From positions 1-51,999 of the forward strand of contig NZ_JALBWV010000060.1 of assembly GCF_022678645.1 (NCBI RefSeq): a stretch of DNA of 51,999 bases, given 5' to 3'. Below are positions 42,405-51,197 of the stretch, in pieces. Below the pieces are notes generated by a model. The model ran no database searches and was not told the origin of the DNA. It worked only from the letters and a program-made list of their open reading frames with translations. The stretch is from Saccharopolyspora soli. GTDB taxonomy: Bacteria > Actinomycetota > Actinomycetes > Mycobacteriales > Pseudonocardiaceae. A program made the translations under genes and the position numbers. The stretch's first letter is position 1. Each line of letters starts with the position of its first letter.

Positions 42405-44039
42405 GTGAGCCGACAGAGTCTGAGCAAGGCGCACAAGAAGATCACGGAGCTGTCCTGGGAGCCGACCTTCGCCACCCCGGCGACCCGGTTCGGCACCGAC
42501 TACCGGTTCGACAAGTCCCCGAAGAAGGACCCGCTGAAGCAGATCCTCCGGTCGTACTTCCCGATGGAGGAGGAGAAGGACAACCGGGTCTACGGCGCCA
42601 TGGACGGCGCGATCCGCGGCAACATGTTCCGCCAGGTCCAGCAACGCTGGATGGAGTGGCAGAAGCTGTTCCTGTCGATCATCCCGTTCCCGGAGATCTC
42701 GGCGGCGCGGGCGATGCCGATGGCCATCGACGCAGTGCCGAACCCGCAGATCCACAACGGGCTGGCGGTGCAGATGATCGACGAGGTCCGGCACTCGACG
42801 ATCCAGATGAACCTCAAGCGGCTGTACATGAACCACTACATCGACCCGGCCGGGTTCGACATCAGCGAGAAGGCGTTCGCCAACAACTACGCCGGAACCA
42901 TCGGTCGGCAGTTCGGCGAGGGTTTCATCACCGGCGACGCGATCACCGCGGCGAACATCTACCTGACCGTGGTGGCCGAAACCGCCTTCACCAACACGTT
43001 GTTCGTGGCGATGCCGTCCGAGGCGGCGGCCAACGGCGACTACCTGCTGCCGACCGTGTTCCACTCGGTGCAGTCCGACGAGTCGCGGCACATCAGCAAC
43101 GGGTATTCGATCCTGCTGATGGCGTTGGCCGACGAGGAGAACCGCAAGCTGCTGGAACGCGATCTGCGGTACGCGTGGTGGAACAACCACTGCGTGGTCG
43201 ACGCCGCGATCGGCACCTTCATCGAGTACGGCTCCAAGGACCGGCGAAAGGACCGGGACAGCTACGCGGAGATGTGGCGGCGGTGGATCTACGACGACTA
43301 CTACCGCAGCTACCTCATCCCGTTGGAGAAGTACGGCCTGGTCATCCCGCACGACCTGGTCGAAGAGGCGTGGAACCGGATCGTCAACAAGCACTACGTG
43401 CACCGGGTCGCGCAGTTCTTCGCGACCGGGTGGCCGGTCAACTACTGGCGCATCGATCCGATGACCGACGCGGACTTCGAGTGGTTCGAGGAGAAGTACC
43501 CCGGCTGGTACGCCCAGTTCGGCAAGTGGTGGGAGAACTACAACCGGCTGCGCTATCCGGGCCGGAACAAGCCCATCGCGTTCGAGGACGTCGGGTACGA
43601 GTACCCGCACCGCTGCTGGACCTGCATGGTGCCGTGCCTGGTGCGCGAGGACATGGTGGTCGACGAGGTCGACGACCAGTGGCGCACCTATTGCTCGGAA
43701 ACCTGCCACTGGACCGACGCGGTGGCCTTCCGCGCGTCCTACGAGGGCCGGGAGACGCCGAACATGGGGCGGCTGACCGGTAAGCGCGAGTGGGAGACCC
43801 TCTACCACGGCTGGGACCTGGCCGATGTGGTCACCGACCTCGGATACGTCCGGGACGACGGCAAGACGTTGATCCCGCAGCCCCACCTGGACCTCGACGA
43901 CCAGCGCAAGCTGTGGACGCTCGACGACGTCCGCGGCATCGAGTTCGGCAGTCCGAACGTGGCGCTGAACGAGATGACCGACGAGGAACGCGAACGGCAC
44001 GTGGCCGCCTACCGGGCGAATCCGAACGTGTCGGCCTGA
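42405..44039 (+). CDS. prmA: Propane monooxygenase hydroxylase large subunit
   Basis: The 544-residue alpha subunit belongs to a soluble diiron monooxygenase of the PrmA/MimA type (group 6 or close), which hydroxylates propane and related small alkanes, phenol or acetone. The two diiron half-sites are visible: Glu in PFPEISAARAM with DEVRHS, and Glu in VVAETAF with DESRHIS. The C-terminal part holds a YHS-like Cys-rich segment (HRCWTCMVPCLVRED and YCSETCHW). GTG 42405 follows AGGAGG. It is the first gene of the operon; a strong hairpin follows it before prmB. Substrate range cannot be read from sequence. Confidence 0.96.
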   Translation: MSRQSLSKAHKKITELSWEPTFATPATRFGTDYRFDKSPKKDPLKQILRSYFPMEEEKDNRVYGAMDGAIRGNMFRQVQQRWMEWQKLFLSIIPFPEISAARAMPMAIDAVPNPQIHNGLAVQMIDEVRHSTIQMNLKRLYMNHYIDPAGFDISEKAFANNYAGTIGRQFGEGFITGDAITAANIYLTVVAETAFTNTLFVAMPSEAAANGDYLLPTVFHSVQSDESRHISNGYSILLMALADEENRKLLERDLRYAWWNNHCVVDAAIGTFIEYGSKDRRKDRDSYAEMWRRWIYDDYYRSYLIPLEKYGLVIPHDLVEEAWNRIVNKHYVHRVAQFFATGWPVNYWRIDPMTDADFEWFEEKYPGWYAQFGKWWENYNRLRYPGRNKPIAFEDVGYEYPHRCWTCMVPCLVREDMVVDEVDDQWRTYCSETCHWTDAVAFRASYEGRETPNMGRLTGKREWETLYHGWDLADVVTDLGYVRDDGKTLIPQPHLDLDDQRKLWTLDDVRGIEFGSPNVALNEMTDEERERHVAAYRANPNVSA

Positions 44040-44046
44040 TCGAGCT

Positions 44047-44088
44047 CGGGCGGCGGCGGCCGGACGGGGCCTGGGCCGCCGCCGCCCG
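44047..44088. terminator. GC-rich hairpin between prmA and prmB
   Basis: Bases 44047-44061 and 44074-44088 are perfect 15-base reverse complements, almost pure G/C, with a 12-base loop. The hairpin begins eight bases after the prmA stop. It may be a partial terminator or an mRNA-end stabiliser giving more hydroxylase alpha than reductase. Confidence 0.7.
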
Positions 44089-44150
44089 TCACACACGTCG
44101 TTTCAAGGCGCCGCCGGAAGTTTCCGCAGCGCTGAAAGGAAGTGACGTCC

Positions 44151-45185
44151 ATGGGCGATACCCATCGCATCCACTTCGATCCCGTCGACATCGAGATCGA
44201 GGCGAACGAGGACGAGACCGTGCTCGACGCGGCGTTCCGGCAGGGCGTGATGTTGATGCACGGCTGCAAGGAAGGCCAGTGCTCGTCGTGCAAGTCGTTC
44301 CTGCTCGACGGTGACCTGCAGATGGGGCGCTACTCCACGTTCGCGTTGGCGGACTACGAGAGCGAAGAAGGGTACGTGCTGCTGTGCCGATCGCACGCCT
44401 ACAGCGATCTGGACATCGAACTGCTCAACTACGACGAGGACATGATCCGCGCCGGGCTCCCGGTGGTCACCGTCCCGACGCGGGTCGCCGCGGTCGAAGC
44501 GGTCACCGCCGACATCAGCCTGCTGCGGCTGGTGGTCACCGGCGCCGACGAGTTCAAGTTCCACCCCGGCCAATACGTCGACATCGCTGTGCCCGGTACC
44601 GGTGAACACCGGTCGTTCTCGATGGCGAACCTGCCGCGCAGCCACGACAGCACCCTCGAATTCATCATCAAGCGCTACCCGGGCGGGAAGTTCTCCGCGC
44701 TGCTGGCCGACGGGTTGTCGGTCGGCGACGAACTGGAGGTCACCGGCCCGTACGGCACCTTCACCCTGCGGGCCGGATCCGACCGCCGGATCGTGCTGGT
44801 GGCGGGCGGGGCGGGCATGGCGCCGGTGCTGTCGATCCTGCGGCAGATCGCGGCGAAGACCGACTTCGACCGCGATGTCGTCTTCTACTACGGCGCCCGG
44901 ACCGAGCAGGACTTGTTCTACCTCGACGAGATCCGGGACCTGGGCTCCGGCATCGCAGGGTTCGACTTCGTCCCGGTGCTCTCGCACGTCGATTGGTCCG
45001 GGCGCTGCGGGATGGTGACCGACGTCGTCGACAGCTGCGAGGACCGGCTGGCGGCCTGCGACGTGTACCTGTGCGGGCCACCGCCCATGGTCGAAGCCGG
45101 ACTCGCGATGTTGGCCGAGCGGCAGGTACCGCAGGAGCAGGTTTTCTACGACAAGTTCACGGTTTCCGCGGAAGCCGACCGATGA
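44151..45185 (+). CDS. prmB: Propane monooxygenase reductase
   Basis: The 344-residue reductase passes electrons from NADH to the hydroxylase. It has an N-terminal plant-type 2Fe-2S ferredoxin domain (HGCKEGQCSSCKSF plus a distal Cys in VLLCRSHAY), an FAD-binding domain (HRSFSMANLP) and an NAD-binding domain (LVAGGAGMAPVLSIL, VYLCGPPPMVEA). ATG 44151 has AGGAA nine bases upstream; a GTG at 44142 abuts that site and is less likely. Gene order A-B-C-D is the canonical prm/mim order. Confidence 0.95.
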   Translation: MGDTHRIHFDPVDIEIEANEDETVLDAAFRQGVMLMHGCKEGQCSSCKSFLLDGDLQMGRYSTFALADYESEEGYVLLCRSHAYSDLDIELLNYDEDMIRAGLPVVTVPTRVAAVEAVTADISLLRLVVTGADEFKFHPGQYVDIAVPGTGEHRSFSMANLPRSHDSTLEFIIKRYPGGKFSALLADGLSVGDELEVTGPYGTFTLRAGSDRRIVLVAGGAGMAPVLSILRQIAAKTDFDRDVVFYYGARTEQDLFYLDEIRDLGSGIAGFDFVPVLSHVDWSGRCGMVTDVVDSCEDRLAACDVYLCGPPPMVEAGLAMLAERQVPQEQVFYDKFTVSAEADR

Positions 45186-45224
45186 GATCCACAGTGGACG
45201 ACCAACTGACGAGGAAGTGCATCC

Positions 45225-46328
45225 ATGGCAACGCAGCAGAAGAGCGGGCGGAGCTTCCCGAAACCGGAGTTCACCGACGCCGAGGCGGGTGCGCTGGAGT
45301 TCCCGAGCTCCGGCAGCCGCTCGTACAACTACTTCACGCCCAAGAAGATGCGGGCCACCATGTACGAGGACGTCACCTTCGACGTGCAGCCCGACCCCGA
45401 ACGACACCTCAGCCAGGGCTGGATCTACGGCTTCGCGGACGGTGACGGCGGCTACCCAAAGGACTGGACGGCGCTGAAATCCGCCGACTGGCACCGGTTC
45501 CGCGATCCGAACGAGGAGTGGGAGCAGACGATCTACCGGAACAACTCAAACGTGGTCCGGCAGATCCAGCAGAACCTGGCCAACGCCAAGCAGGCCGGTG
45601 CCTACCGCGGTTGGTCGCGCGGCTGGACCCGCTTCGTCGAACAACACCTCGGTGCCTGGATGCACGCGGAGAACGGGCTGGGCATGCACGTCTTCGTGGC
45701 CGCCCAGCGCTCCGGTCCCACCAACATGATCAACAACGCCATCGCGGTGAACAGCGCGCACAAGCTGCGCTACGCGCAGGACCTCGCGCTGTACAACCTG
45801 GATCTCAGCGAATCCTTCGACGACTTCGACGGCACCGCGCACCGGTCCGCCTGGCACACCGATCCGGTGTGGCAACCGGTCCGCGAAGTCGTCGAGAACC
45901 TCACCGCCATCGGCGACTGGGCCGAGGCGCTGTTCGCGACGAACGTCGTCTTCGAGTCGCTGGTGGGCGTGCTGTTCCGCAGCCACCTGGTGATGCAGAT
46001 CGCGGCGCGCAACGGCGACTACGTCACCCCGACGCTCGTCGGAGCGGGCGAGAACGACTACGAGCGCGACCTGAAGTACACCCGCGCGCTTTTCACCATG
46101 CTCACCCAGGATCCCCAACATGCCCCGGCGAATCGGCAACTCCTGCAGTCGTGGGTGGACAAATGGGCGCCGCTGTGCCGCGGCGCGGCGCATGAACTGC
46201 AGCCGATCTGGTCGCAACCCCAGGAGAAGGTCGTCGCCTTCGCCGACTCGTGGACGGCCGCACGCGAAGGCTTCGCCGCCCTGCTCGGCGAACTGGGCCT
46301 GTCCGAACCGAAGGAGCTGACCGAATGA
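45225..46328 (+). CDS. prmC: Propane monooxygenase hydroxylase small (beta) subunit
   Basis: The 367-residue protein is the beta subunit of the diiron hydroxylase, a helical ferritin-like paralogue of the alpha subunit without iron ligands. Family features include SRSYNYFTPKKMRATMYEDV near the N-terminus, GAWMHAENGLGMHVFVAAQR, and ARNGDYVTPTLVGAGENDYE. It starts with ATG 39 bases after prmB. Its stop overlaps the prmD start (ATGA), so the two are translationally coupled. Confidence 0.95.
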   Translation: MATQQKSGRSFPKPEFTDAEAGALEFPSSGSRSYNYFTPKKMRATMYEDVTFDVQPDPERHLSQGWIYGFADGDGGYPKDWTALKSADWHRFRDPNEEWEQTIYRNNSNVVRQIQQNLANAKQAGAYRGWSRGWTRFVEQHLGAWMHAENGLGMHVFVAAQRSGPTNMINNAIAVNSAHKLRYAQDLALYNLDLSESFDDFDGTAHRSAWHTDPVWQPVREVVENLTAIGDWAEALFATNVVFESLVGVLFRSHLVMQIAARNGDYVTPTLVGAGENDYERDLKYTRALFTMLTQDPQHAPANRQLLQSWVDKWAPLCRGAAHELQPIWSQPQEKVVAFADSWTAAREGFAALLGELGLSEPKELTE

Positions 46329-46678
46329 GCGCGACGCGTGAGCCGTTCACCGCGAACAAGACCGCTTCGAACATGTGCGGCGTGACCCTGATGAACAACC
46401 AGAACGGCCACGTGGTGGCCGAGATCATGGCCCGCAAGGAGGGCGTCCAGGTGGACCACCTGCCGTCCATGATCCGGGTCGACGGGCGCGGCTCGCTGGT
46501 CTTCGACTTCGACGAGATCGCTGAGGAGATCGGGTTCGACTTCGACCAGGCCGACTTCGAGGAGATCATGTCCACCCACTACGGGCGGATGGTGCACCTC
46601 GACGACCGGACGGTGCTGTTCGCCAATCCCGAGGACGCCGCCGAGCACATCGATTTCGACCTCAAACCGATGTCCTGA
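46325..46678 (+). CDS. prmD: Propane monooxygenase coupling (effector) protein
   Basis: The 117-residue protein is the cofactor-free effector that binds the hydroxylase and couples NADH use to hydroxylation, equivalent to MmoB/DmpM. The segment SNMCGVTLMNNQNGHVVAEI near residues 16-35 and DFDEIAEEIGFDFDQADFEE are typical. ATG 46325 overlaps the prmC stop. A GC-rich hairpin follows the gene. Confidence 0.94.
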   Translation: MSATREPFTANKTASNMCGVTLMNNQNGHVVAEIMARKEGVQVDHLPSMIRVDGRGSLVFDFDEIAEEIGFDFDQADFEEIMSTHYGRMVHLDDRTVLFANPEDAAEHIDFDLKPMS

Positions 46679-46707
46679 CGAACCGGTCGGCTGGGGTGAA
46701 GCCGGGA

Positions 46708-46746
46708 GCGGGCGGCGGCGCGGAAGGGATGCCTCCGGCCGCCCGC
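46708..46746. terminator. Hairpin after prmD
   Basis: GCGGGCGGC (46708-46716) pairs perfectly with GCCGCCCGC (46738-46746). It lies between prmD and the next ORF in the same direction and may partly terminate or protect the prmABCD message. Confidence 0.55.
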
Positions 46747-46789
46747 CCTCGGTGCCCGCTGTCGACGATCACACGGAAGCGGTACTGGA

Positions 46790-47254
46790 ATGGAACGCGA
46801 TTTCTGCAGTCACGTGCTGGCCGAGGTGTGGGATGCGCTGGCCCGGATCCGCCCCGGAGACGGCGAACTCTCGCTGACGGAACGGGAACTCGTCACCGCT
46901 GTTTCGACCGACGGCCGTTCGCTGCGGATCCTGCTGCGGCTGCCAGCCACGCTGTGGCGGACCGGTGCACAACGCGAGCTGCTGCCGGAGATCGAAGCCG
47001 CCGTGCGGACCGCTCCGGCACTGCACGACGTTCGGACGAGCGTCAAGGTCTACCGGCCGCCGCTGGCCGAGCATCACGACTGCGTGCGGAACGCGCTGTC
47101 CGGACTGCACGCGAAAGGTTGGCGGATCAGCGGGATCGAACAACGCCCGAACACGGCCGGACTCGACCGCAGCGGCACCGTGCGTGTGATCGTCGAGGCC
47201 CGCGTCCGCCAGCGGGCCGGAGAAGCGGTGAGCGGTCCGCTGCGCACCGCCTGA
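46790..47254 (+). CDS. MIP18/DUF59-like protein lacking the conserved Cys
   Basis: The 154-residue product is not an obvious family member, but its first 95 residues follow the MIP18/DUF59 pattern: VLAEVWDALARIRPGDGELS aligns with the helix and DPE-loop, then strand LRILLRLPA, helix ELLPEIEAAVRTAPAL and strand VRTSVKVYRPP. The active Cys that follows the LT/LP strand in DUF59 proteins is missing (LPATLWRTG). The last 55 residues have a second alpha-beta unit with no assignment. It sits between prmD and groEL. A second, Cys-containing DUF59 protein is encoded at 51194. A hydroxylase-assembly role is inferred from context. Confidence 0.6.
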   Translation: MERDFCSHVLAEVWDALARIRPGDGELSLTERELVTAVSTDGRSLRILLRLPATLWRTGAQRELLPEIEAAVRTAPALHDVRTSVKVYRPPLAEHHDCVRNALSGLHAKGWRISGIEQRPNTAGLDRSGTVRVIVEARVRQRAGEAVSGPLRTA

Positions 47255-47309
47255 ACTCGTTCTTCCGCACCGCCGCGACGAACCAACTAGCCAGAAGGAC
47301 GAACCAGAG

Positions 47310-48959
47310 ATGGCCAAGGATCTCCGCTTCAACGTGGAAGCAAGGCAGCTGCTCGAATCCGGCGTCAACGCGCTGGCCGACGCGGTCAAGGTGACGTTGG
47401 GCCCCAAGGGGCGCAACGCGGTCATCGAGAAGCTCACCGGGCCACCGAGCATCACCAACGACGGGGTCACCATCGCGCGGGAAATCCAGTTGCGGGACCC
47501 GTTCGCGAACATGGGCGCACAACTTGTCAAGGAGGTCGCGAACAAGACCAACGGGGTCGCCGGGGACGGCACCACCACGGCGACCGTGCTGGCGCAGGCG
47601 ATGGTGCGGGAAGGTCTCAAGGCCGTCGACCAAGGCGCCAACCCGATGCTGCTGAAGAACGGCATCGAGCACGCCGTGCGCGCGGTCGTGGAGGTGCTGC
47701 GCGCCGAAGCGCGTCCGGTCACCGGCGAGGCGGATCTCGCCCAGGTCGCGACCCTGTCGGCGAACAACGACCCGGAGGTCGGGCGGCTGATCGCGGTGGC
47801 CATGCACCGGGTGGGCACCACCGGCGTGGTGACCGTCGAGGAGTCCCCGAGCTTCGGCATCGAGGTCGACTTCGTGGACGGCCTGGAGTTCGACCACGGC
47901 TACCTCTCGCCCTACATGGTCACCGACCCGGAGCGGATGGAAACCGTCCTGGAGGACCCGTACCTGCTGCTCACCAACGAGAAGATCACCCAGGTGCAGG
48001 CGCTGATGCCAGTGCTGGAGCAGGTGACCCGCACCGGCAAACCGCTCGTGGTCATCGCCGAAGACGTGCAGGGCCCGCCGCTGGGCATGCTGGTCACGAA
48101 CAACGTGCACGGCACGTTCCGCTCGGTCGCCCTCCGATCGCCCGGCTTCGGGCACCGGAGGCTGGCGCAGCTGGCCGACATCGCCACGCTGTGCGGCGGG
48201 CAGGTGATCACCGGCGACGCGGGCCTGCGGCTGGAGTCCACCCAGCTGGAACACCTCGGCCGCTGCGAGAAGATCACCGTCACCGAGCACAGCACGACGA
48301 TCGTCGGCGGCGCGGGACGGCCGGATTCCGTGTCGGCCCGCATCGACCAGCTCAAGCACGAGTTCGCGCGCGCGGAGAACGAGCACGACCAGGACGCCCT
48401 GCAGGAACGCATCGCCCGCCTGTCCGGCAGCGTCGCCGTGCTCAGGGTGGGGGCAGCCACCGGCGTGGAGCTGAAGGAGAAGCAGCACCGCGTCGAGGAC
48501 GCTATCTCGGCCACCCGGGCGGCCATCGAGGAAGGGGTCCTCGCCGGTGGCGGAACAGCCCTGGTGAAGGCGGCGGTCGCGCTCGACTCGGCCGACCTGA
48601 CCGGCGACGCGGCGCTCGGCCACGAGATCGTCCGCCGGTCGCTGCCCGAGCCGCTGCGCTGGATCGCGATCAACGCAGGTCATCCGGCCGACGAGGTGCT
48701 CGCGCGGGTGGCGGAGCTACCGGCCGGGCACGGGTTCAACGCCCTGCTCGGTGCGTACGGGGACATGTTCGACTTCGGCGTGATCGACCCGCTGAAGGTC
48801 ACCCGCTCCGCGCTGCAGAGCGCGGCATCCATCGCCTCGCTGCTGTTGACCACCGAAACCCTGCTGGTCGAGGAGGTCGTGCAGAACCCGGGAGCGATCG
48901 TGGCGCCGGGCTTCGGCGATCTCGCCGAGGGCATGGTGAGACCTTCGAACATTGCTTGA
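47310..48959 (+). CDS. groEL: GroEL-type chaperonin dedicated to the propane monooxygenase
   Basis: The 549-residue group I chaperonin is full length: MAKDLRFNVEARQLLESGVN, ATP site GPKGRNAVIEK and AGDGTTTATVLAQAM, and the apical domain. It differs from housekeeping GroEL in the apical/intermediate signature (RSPGFGHRRLAQLADIATLC) and in having no GGM-repeat tail; it ends EGMVRPSNIA. There is no groES beside it, so it must share the chromosomal one or act alone. In M. smegmatis the GroEL-like MimG of the same locus is required for folding of MimA, which strongly suggests the same job here. Confidence 0.94.
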   Translation: MAKDLRFNVEARQLLESGVNALADAVKVTLGPKGRNAVIEKLTGPPSITNDGVTIAREIQLRDPFANMGAQLVKEVANKTNGVAGDGTTTATVLAQAMVREGLKAVDQGANPMLLKNGIEHAVRAVVEVLRAEARPVTGEADLAQVATLSANNDPEVGRLIAVAMHRVGTTGVVTVEESPSFGIEVDFVDGLEFDHGYLSPYMVTDPERMETVLEDPYLLLTNEKITQVQALMPVLEQVTRTGKPLVVIAEDVQGPPLGMLVTNNVHGTFRSVALRSPGFGHRRLAQLADIATLCGGQVITGDAGLRLESTQLEHLGRCEKITVTEHSTTIVGGAGRPDSVSARIDQLKHEFARAENEHDQDALQERIARLSGSVAVLRVGAATGVELKEKQHRVEDAISATRAAIEEGVLAGGGTALVKAAVALDSADLTGDAALGHEIVRRSLPEPLRWIAINAGHPADEVLARVAELPAGHGFNALLGAYGDMFDFGVIDPLKVTRSALQSAASIASLLLTTETLLVEEVVQNPGAIVAPGFGDLAEGMVRPSNIA

Positions 48960-48982
48960 CCAGCACAGCCGGGGGCCCTGAA

Positions 48983-49001
48983 CTACCGGCGCCGCCGGTA
49001 G
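48983..49001. terminator. Hairpin after groEL
   Basis: CTACCGGC-GCC-GCCGGTAG is a perfect 8-base stem 24 bases after the groEL stop. A second, looser stem, GTGGGGT (49007-49013) with ACCCCAC (49039-49045), follows. Together they may terminate or attenuate transcription before the alcohol dehydrogenase gene. Confidence 0.55.
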
Positions 49002-49129
49002 AGCTCGTGGGGTCTCCGGTCGGGTCGCGGCGGTTGGAACCCCACGGGTGCCCGGCACCCCCTAGCGCGCCAGGACGCGGCGTCGCAACCTGAGAGTGGC
49101 CCAGGTACTTCGACACGAAGGAGTGTCAG

Positions 49130-50158
49130 GTGAAAGCAGTACGAGTGCACGCCTACGACCGGCAGCCGACGATCGAATCCGTGCCCGAGCCGGTGGTGAA
49201 GGGTCCGTGGGACGTTCTGGTGGAGATCAACGCCGCCGGGGTGTGCCGAACCGACCTGCACATCATCGAGGGGCAGTGGCGGGAGAAGAGCGGTGTCCAG
49301 CTGCCCTACACCATCGGTCACGAGAACGCGGGCACGGTGCGCGAGGTGGGCAGCGCGGTGACCAATGCGTCGCCGGGCGACAAGGTGATCCTGCACCCGC
49401 TGGTGACCTGCGGGCTGTGCCGCGCGTGCCGTTCCGGCGACGACGTGCACTGCGAGAGCTCCCAGTTCCCCGGCATCAACACCGACGGCGGGATGGCGGA
49501 GCTGCTGCTGACCAGCGCGCGCTCAGTCGTCAAGCTCGACGAGGGATTGGAGCCCGCCGCGGTGGCGGCGCTCGCCGATGCGGGGCTGACGGCCTACCAC
49601 GCGGTGCGCAAGGCGGTGCCGCTGCTGTACGCGGGGACGCACGTCGCGCTGATCGGGGCTGGCGGGCTGGGACACATCGGGCTGCAGTCACTGCTGGCGA
49701 TGACCCCGGCCGAGATCACCGTGATCGACCGATCGCCGGAAGCGCTCGACCTCGCAACCCAGCTCGGGGCGCACCACGCGGTGCTCGCCGATGGCACGCA
49801 CATCGACGCCGCGTTGGAGATCACCGAGGGCAAGGGCGCGCACGTGGTGCTGGATTTCGTGGGGGAGCAGGGCACCGAGGCCGACGGGGTAGCGCTGACC
49901 CGGCAAGCGGGTTCCTACTTCGTGATCGGCTACGGCGGCCGGGTCGACGTCCCCACCATCGACATCATCTCCCGCGAGATCAACGTGATCGGCAACCTGG
50001 TCGGCTCCTACAACGACCTCGTCGAGCTGATGGCGTTGACCGCGCAGGGCAAGGTCGCGCTGCGCACCCGGCAGTACCCGTTGGACCAAGCGCTGCAGGC
50101 CCTGGCAGACCTCGACGCGGGCCGGATTCCCGGTGGCCGCGCCATCCTCGTGCCCTGA
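49130..50158 (+). CDS. adh: Zinc-dependent alcohol dehydrogenase
   Basis: The 342-residue medium-chain dehydrogenase has the catalytic zinc region (AAGVCRTDLHIIEG and IGHENAG), the four-Cys structural zinc loop CGLCRACRSGDDVHC, and the NAD-binding GAGGLGHIGLQSL with Asp at the end of the next strand (VIDRSP), which favours NAD over NADP. GTG 49130 follows AAGGAG. In propane loci such enzymes oxidise 1- or 2-propanol produced by the monooxygenase to propanal or acetone. Which isomer is used cannot be told here. Confidence 0.94.
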   Translation: MKAVRVHAYDRQPTIESVPEPVVKGPWDVLVEINAAGVCRTDLHIIEGQWREKSGVQLPYTIGHENAGTVREVGSAVTNASPGDKVILHPLVTCGLCRACRSGDDVHCESSQFPGINTDGGMAELLLTSARSVVKLDEGLEPAAVAALADAGLTAYHAVRKAVPLLYAGTHVALIGAGGLGHIGLQSLLAMTPAEITVIDRSPEALDLATQLGAHHAVLADGTHIDAALEITEGKGAHVVLDFVGEQGTEADGVALTRQAGSYFVIGYGGRVDVPTIDIISREINVIGNLVGSYNDLVELMALTAQGKVALRTRQYPLDQALQALADLDAGRIPGGRAILVP

Positions 50159-50192
50159 CATCCGCACCGGACGACACGGAAAGGCGGCAGCC

Positions 50193-51197
50193 ATGTACGC
50201 CAAGGACGGCGAGAAGTACTTCATCGTGGACGGCCACGTCCACTTCTGGGACGGCACCCCGGAGAATCAGGCGAACCGCTACGGCACGGGATTCCTGAAC
50301 TGCTTCTACGACTACCACCGCAACCTGAGCCCGGCGGACGCCCTGTGGTCGCTGGAGCACTTCCAGAAGCAGAGCGAAGCGGATGTGCTGCACGACCTGT
50401 TCGAGGTCGGCTACGTGGACAAGGCGATCTTCCAGCCGACCTACCTGACGGACTTCTTCGTCAACGGGTTCAACACCACCGAGCAGGATGGGGCGCTGGC
50501 CGAGAAGCACCCGGACAAGTTCATCGTCAACGGCAGCTGGGACCCGCGCGACGGCGAGGCCGGACTGGCGGAGCTGGCGAATCTGGCCGACCGCTGGCAG
50601 CTCAAGGGCGTGAAGCTCTACACCGCGGAGTGGAAGGGCAACTCCAAGGGCTGGAAGCTGACCGACCCGTGGTCCTACCGCTACCTGGAGAAGTGCCTGG
50701 AGCTGGGGATCCGCAACATCCACATCCACAAGGGACCGACCATCTACCCGCTCAACCGGGACGCCTTCGACGTCGCCGACGTCGACGACGTGGCCACCGC
50801 GTTCCCGGAGCTGAACTTCATCGTCGAGCACGTGGGCCTGCCCCGGCTGGAGGACTTCTGCTGGATCGCCACCCAGGAGCCCAACGTCTACGGCGGATTG
50901 GCGGTGGCGATGCCGTTCATCCATTCCCGGCCGCGCTACTTCGCGCAGATCCTCGGCGAACTGCTGTACTGGTTGGACCCCGACCGGATCACCTTCGCCA
51001 GCGACTACGCGATCTGGACGCCGAAGTGGCTGATCGAGAAGTTCGTCGACTTCCAGATCCCGGCGGACCTGCAGAGCGAGTACGGCACGCTCACCCCGGA
51101 GGTCAAGCGGAAGATCCTCGGGCTGAACATGGCCCGGCTCTACGACATCGAAGTGCCTGCGGAGCTGCGCGCGTCGGAGGAGGTGATGGCGTCGTGA
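50193..51197 (+). CDS. Amidohydrolase-superfamily protein of the propane locus
   Basis: The 334-residue TIM-barrel protein belongs to the amidohydrolase 2 (ACMSD-like) group. Metal ligands are visible: HVH in FIVDGHVHFWDG (His15, His17), a His in NIHIHKGPT, another in VEHVGLPR, and Asp in TFASDYAIWTP. ACMSD relatives decarboxylate or hydrolyse C-C or C-N bonds. Homologues occur in the same position in other prm/mim loci, but their role there is not established to my knowledge. ATG 50193 is chosen by family N-terminus. The gene is 34 bases after adh and overlaps the next gene as GTGA. Confidence 0.88.
   Translation: MYAKDGEKYFIVDGHVHFWDGTPENQANRYGTGFLNCFYDYHRNLSPADALWSLEHFQKQSEADVLHDLFEVGYVDKAIFQPTYLTDFFVNGFNTTEQDGALAEKHPDKFIVNGSWDPRDGEAGLAELANLADRWQLKGVKLYTAEWKGNSKGWKLTDPWSYRYLEKCLELGIRNIHIHKGPTIYPLNRDAFDVADVDDVATAFPELNFIVEHVGLPRLEDFCWIATQEPNVYGGLAVAMPFIHSRPRYFAQILGELLYWLDPDRITFASDYAIWTPKWLIEKFVDFQIPADLQSEYGTLTPEVKRKILGLNMARLYDIEVPAELRASEEVMAS

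Noticed and set aside
41817..44096. A 759-codon minus-strand open frame opposite prmA
   Set aside because: It runs antisense through prmA, the prm promoter and the activator gene, has no ribosome-binding site or domain, and shows Val/Arg/Asp/His shadow composition.
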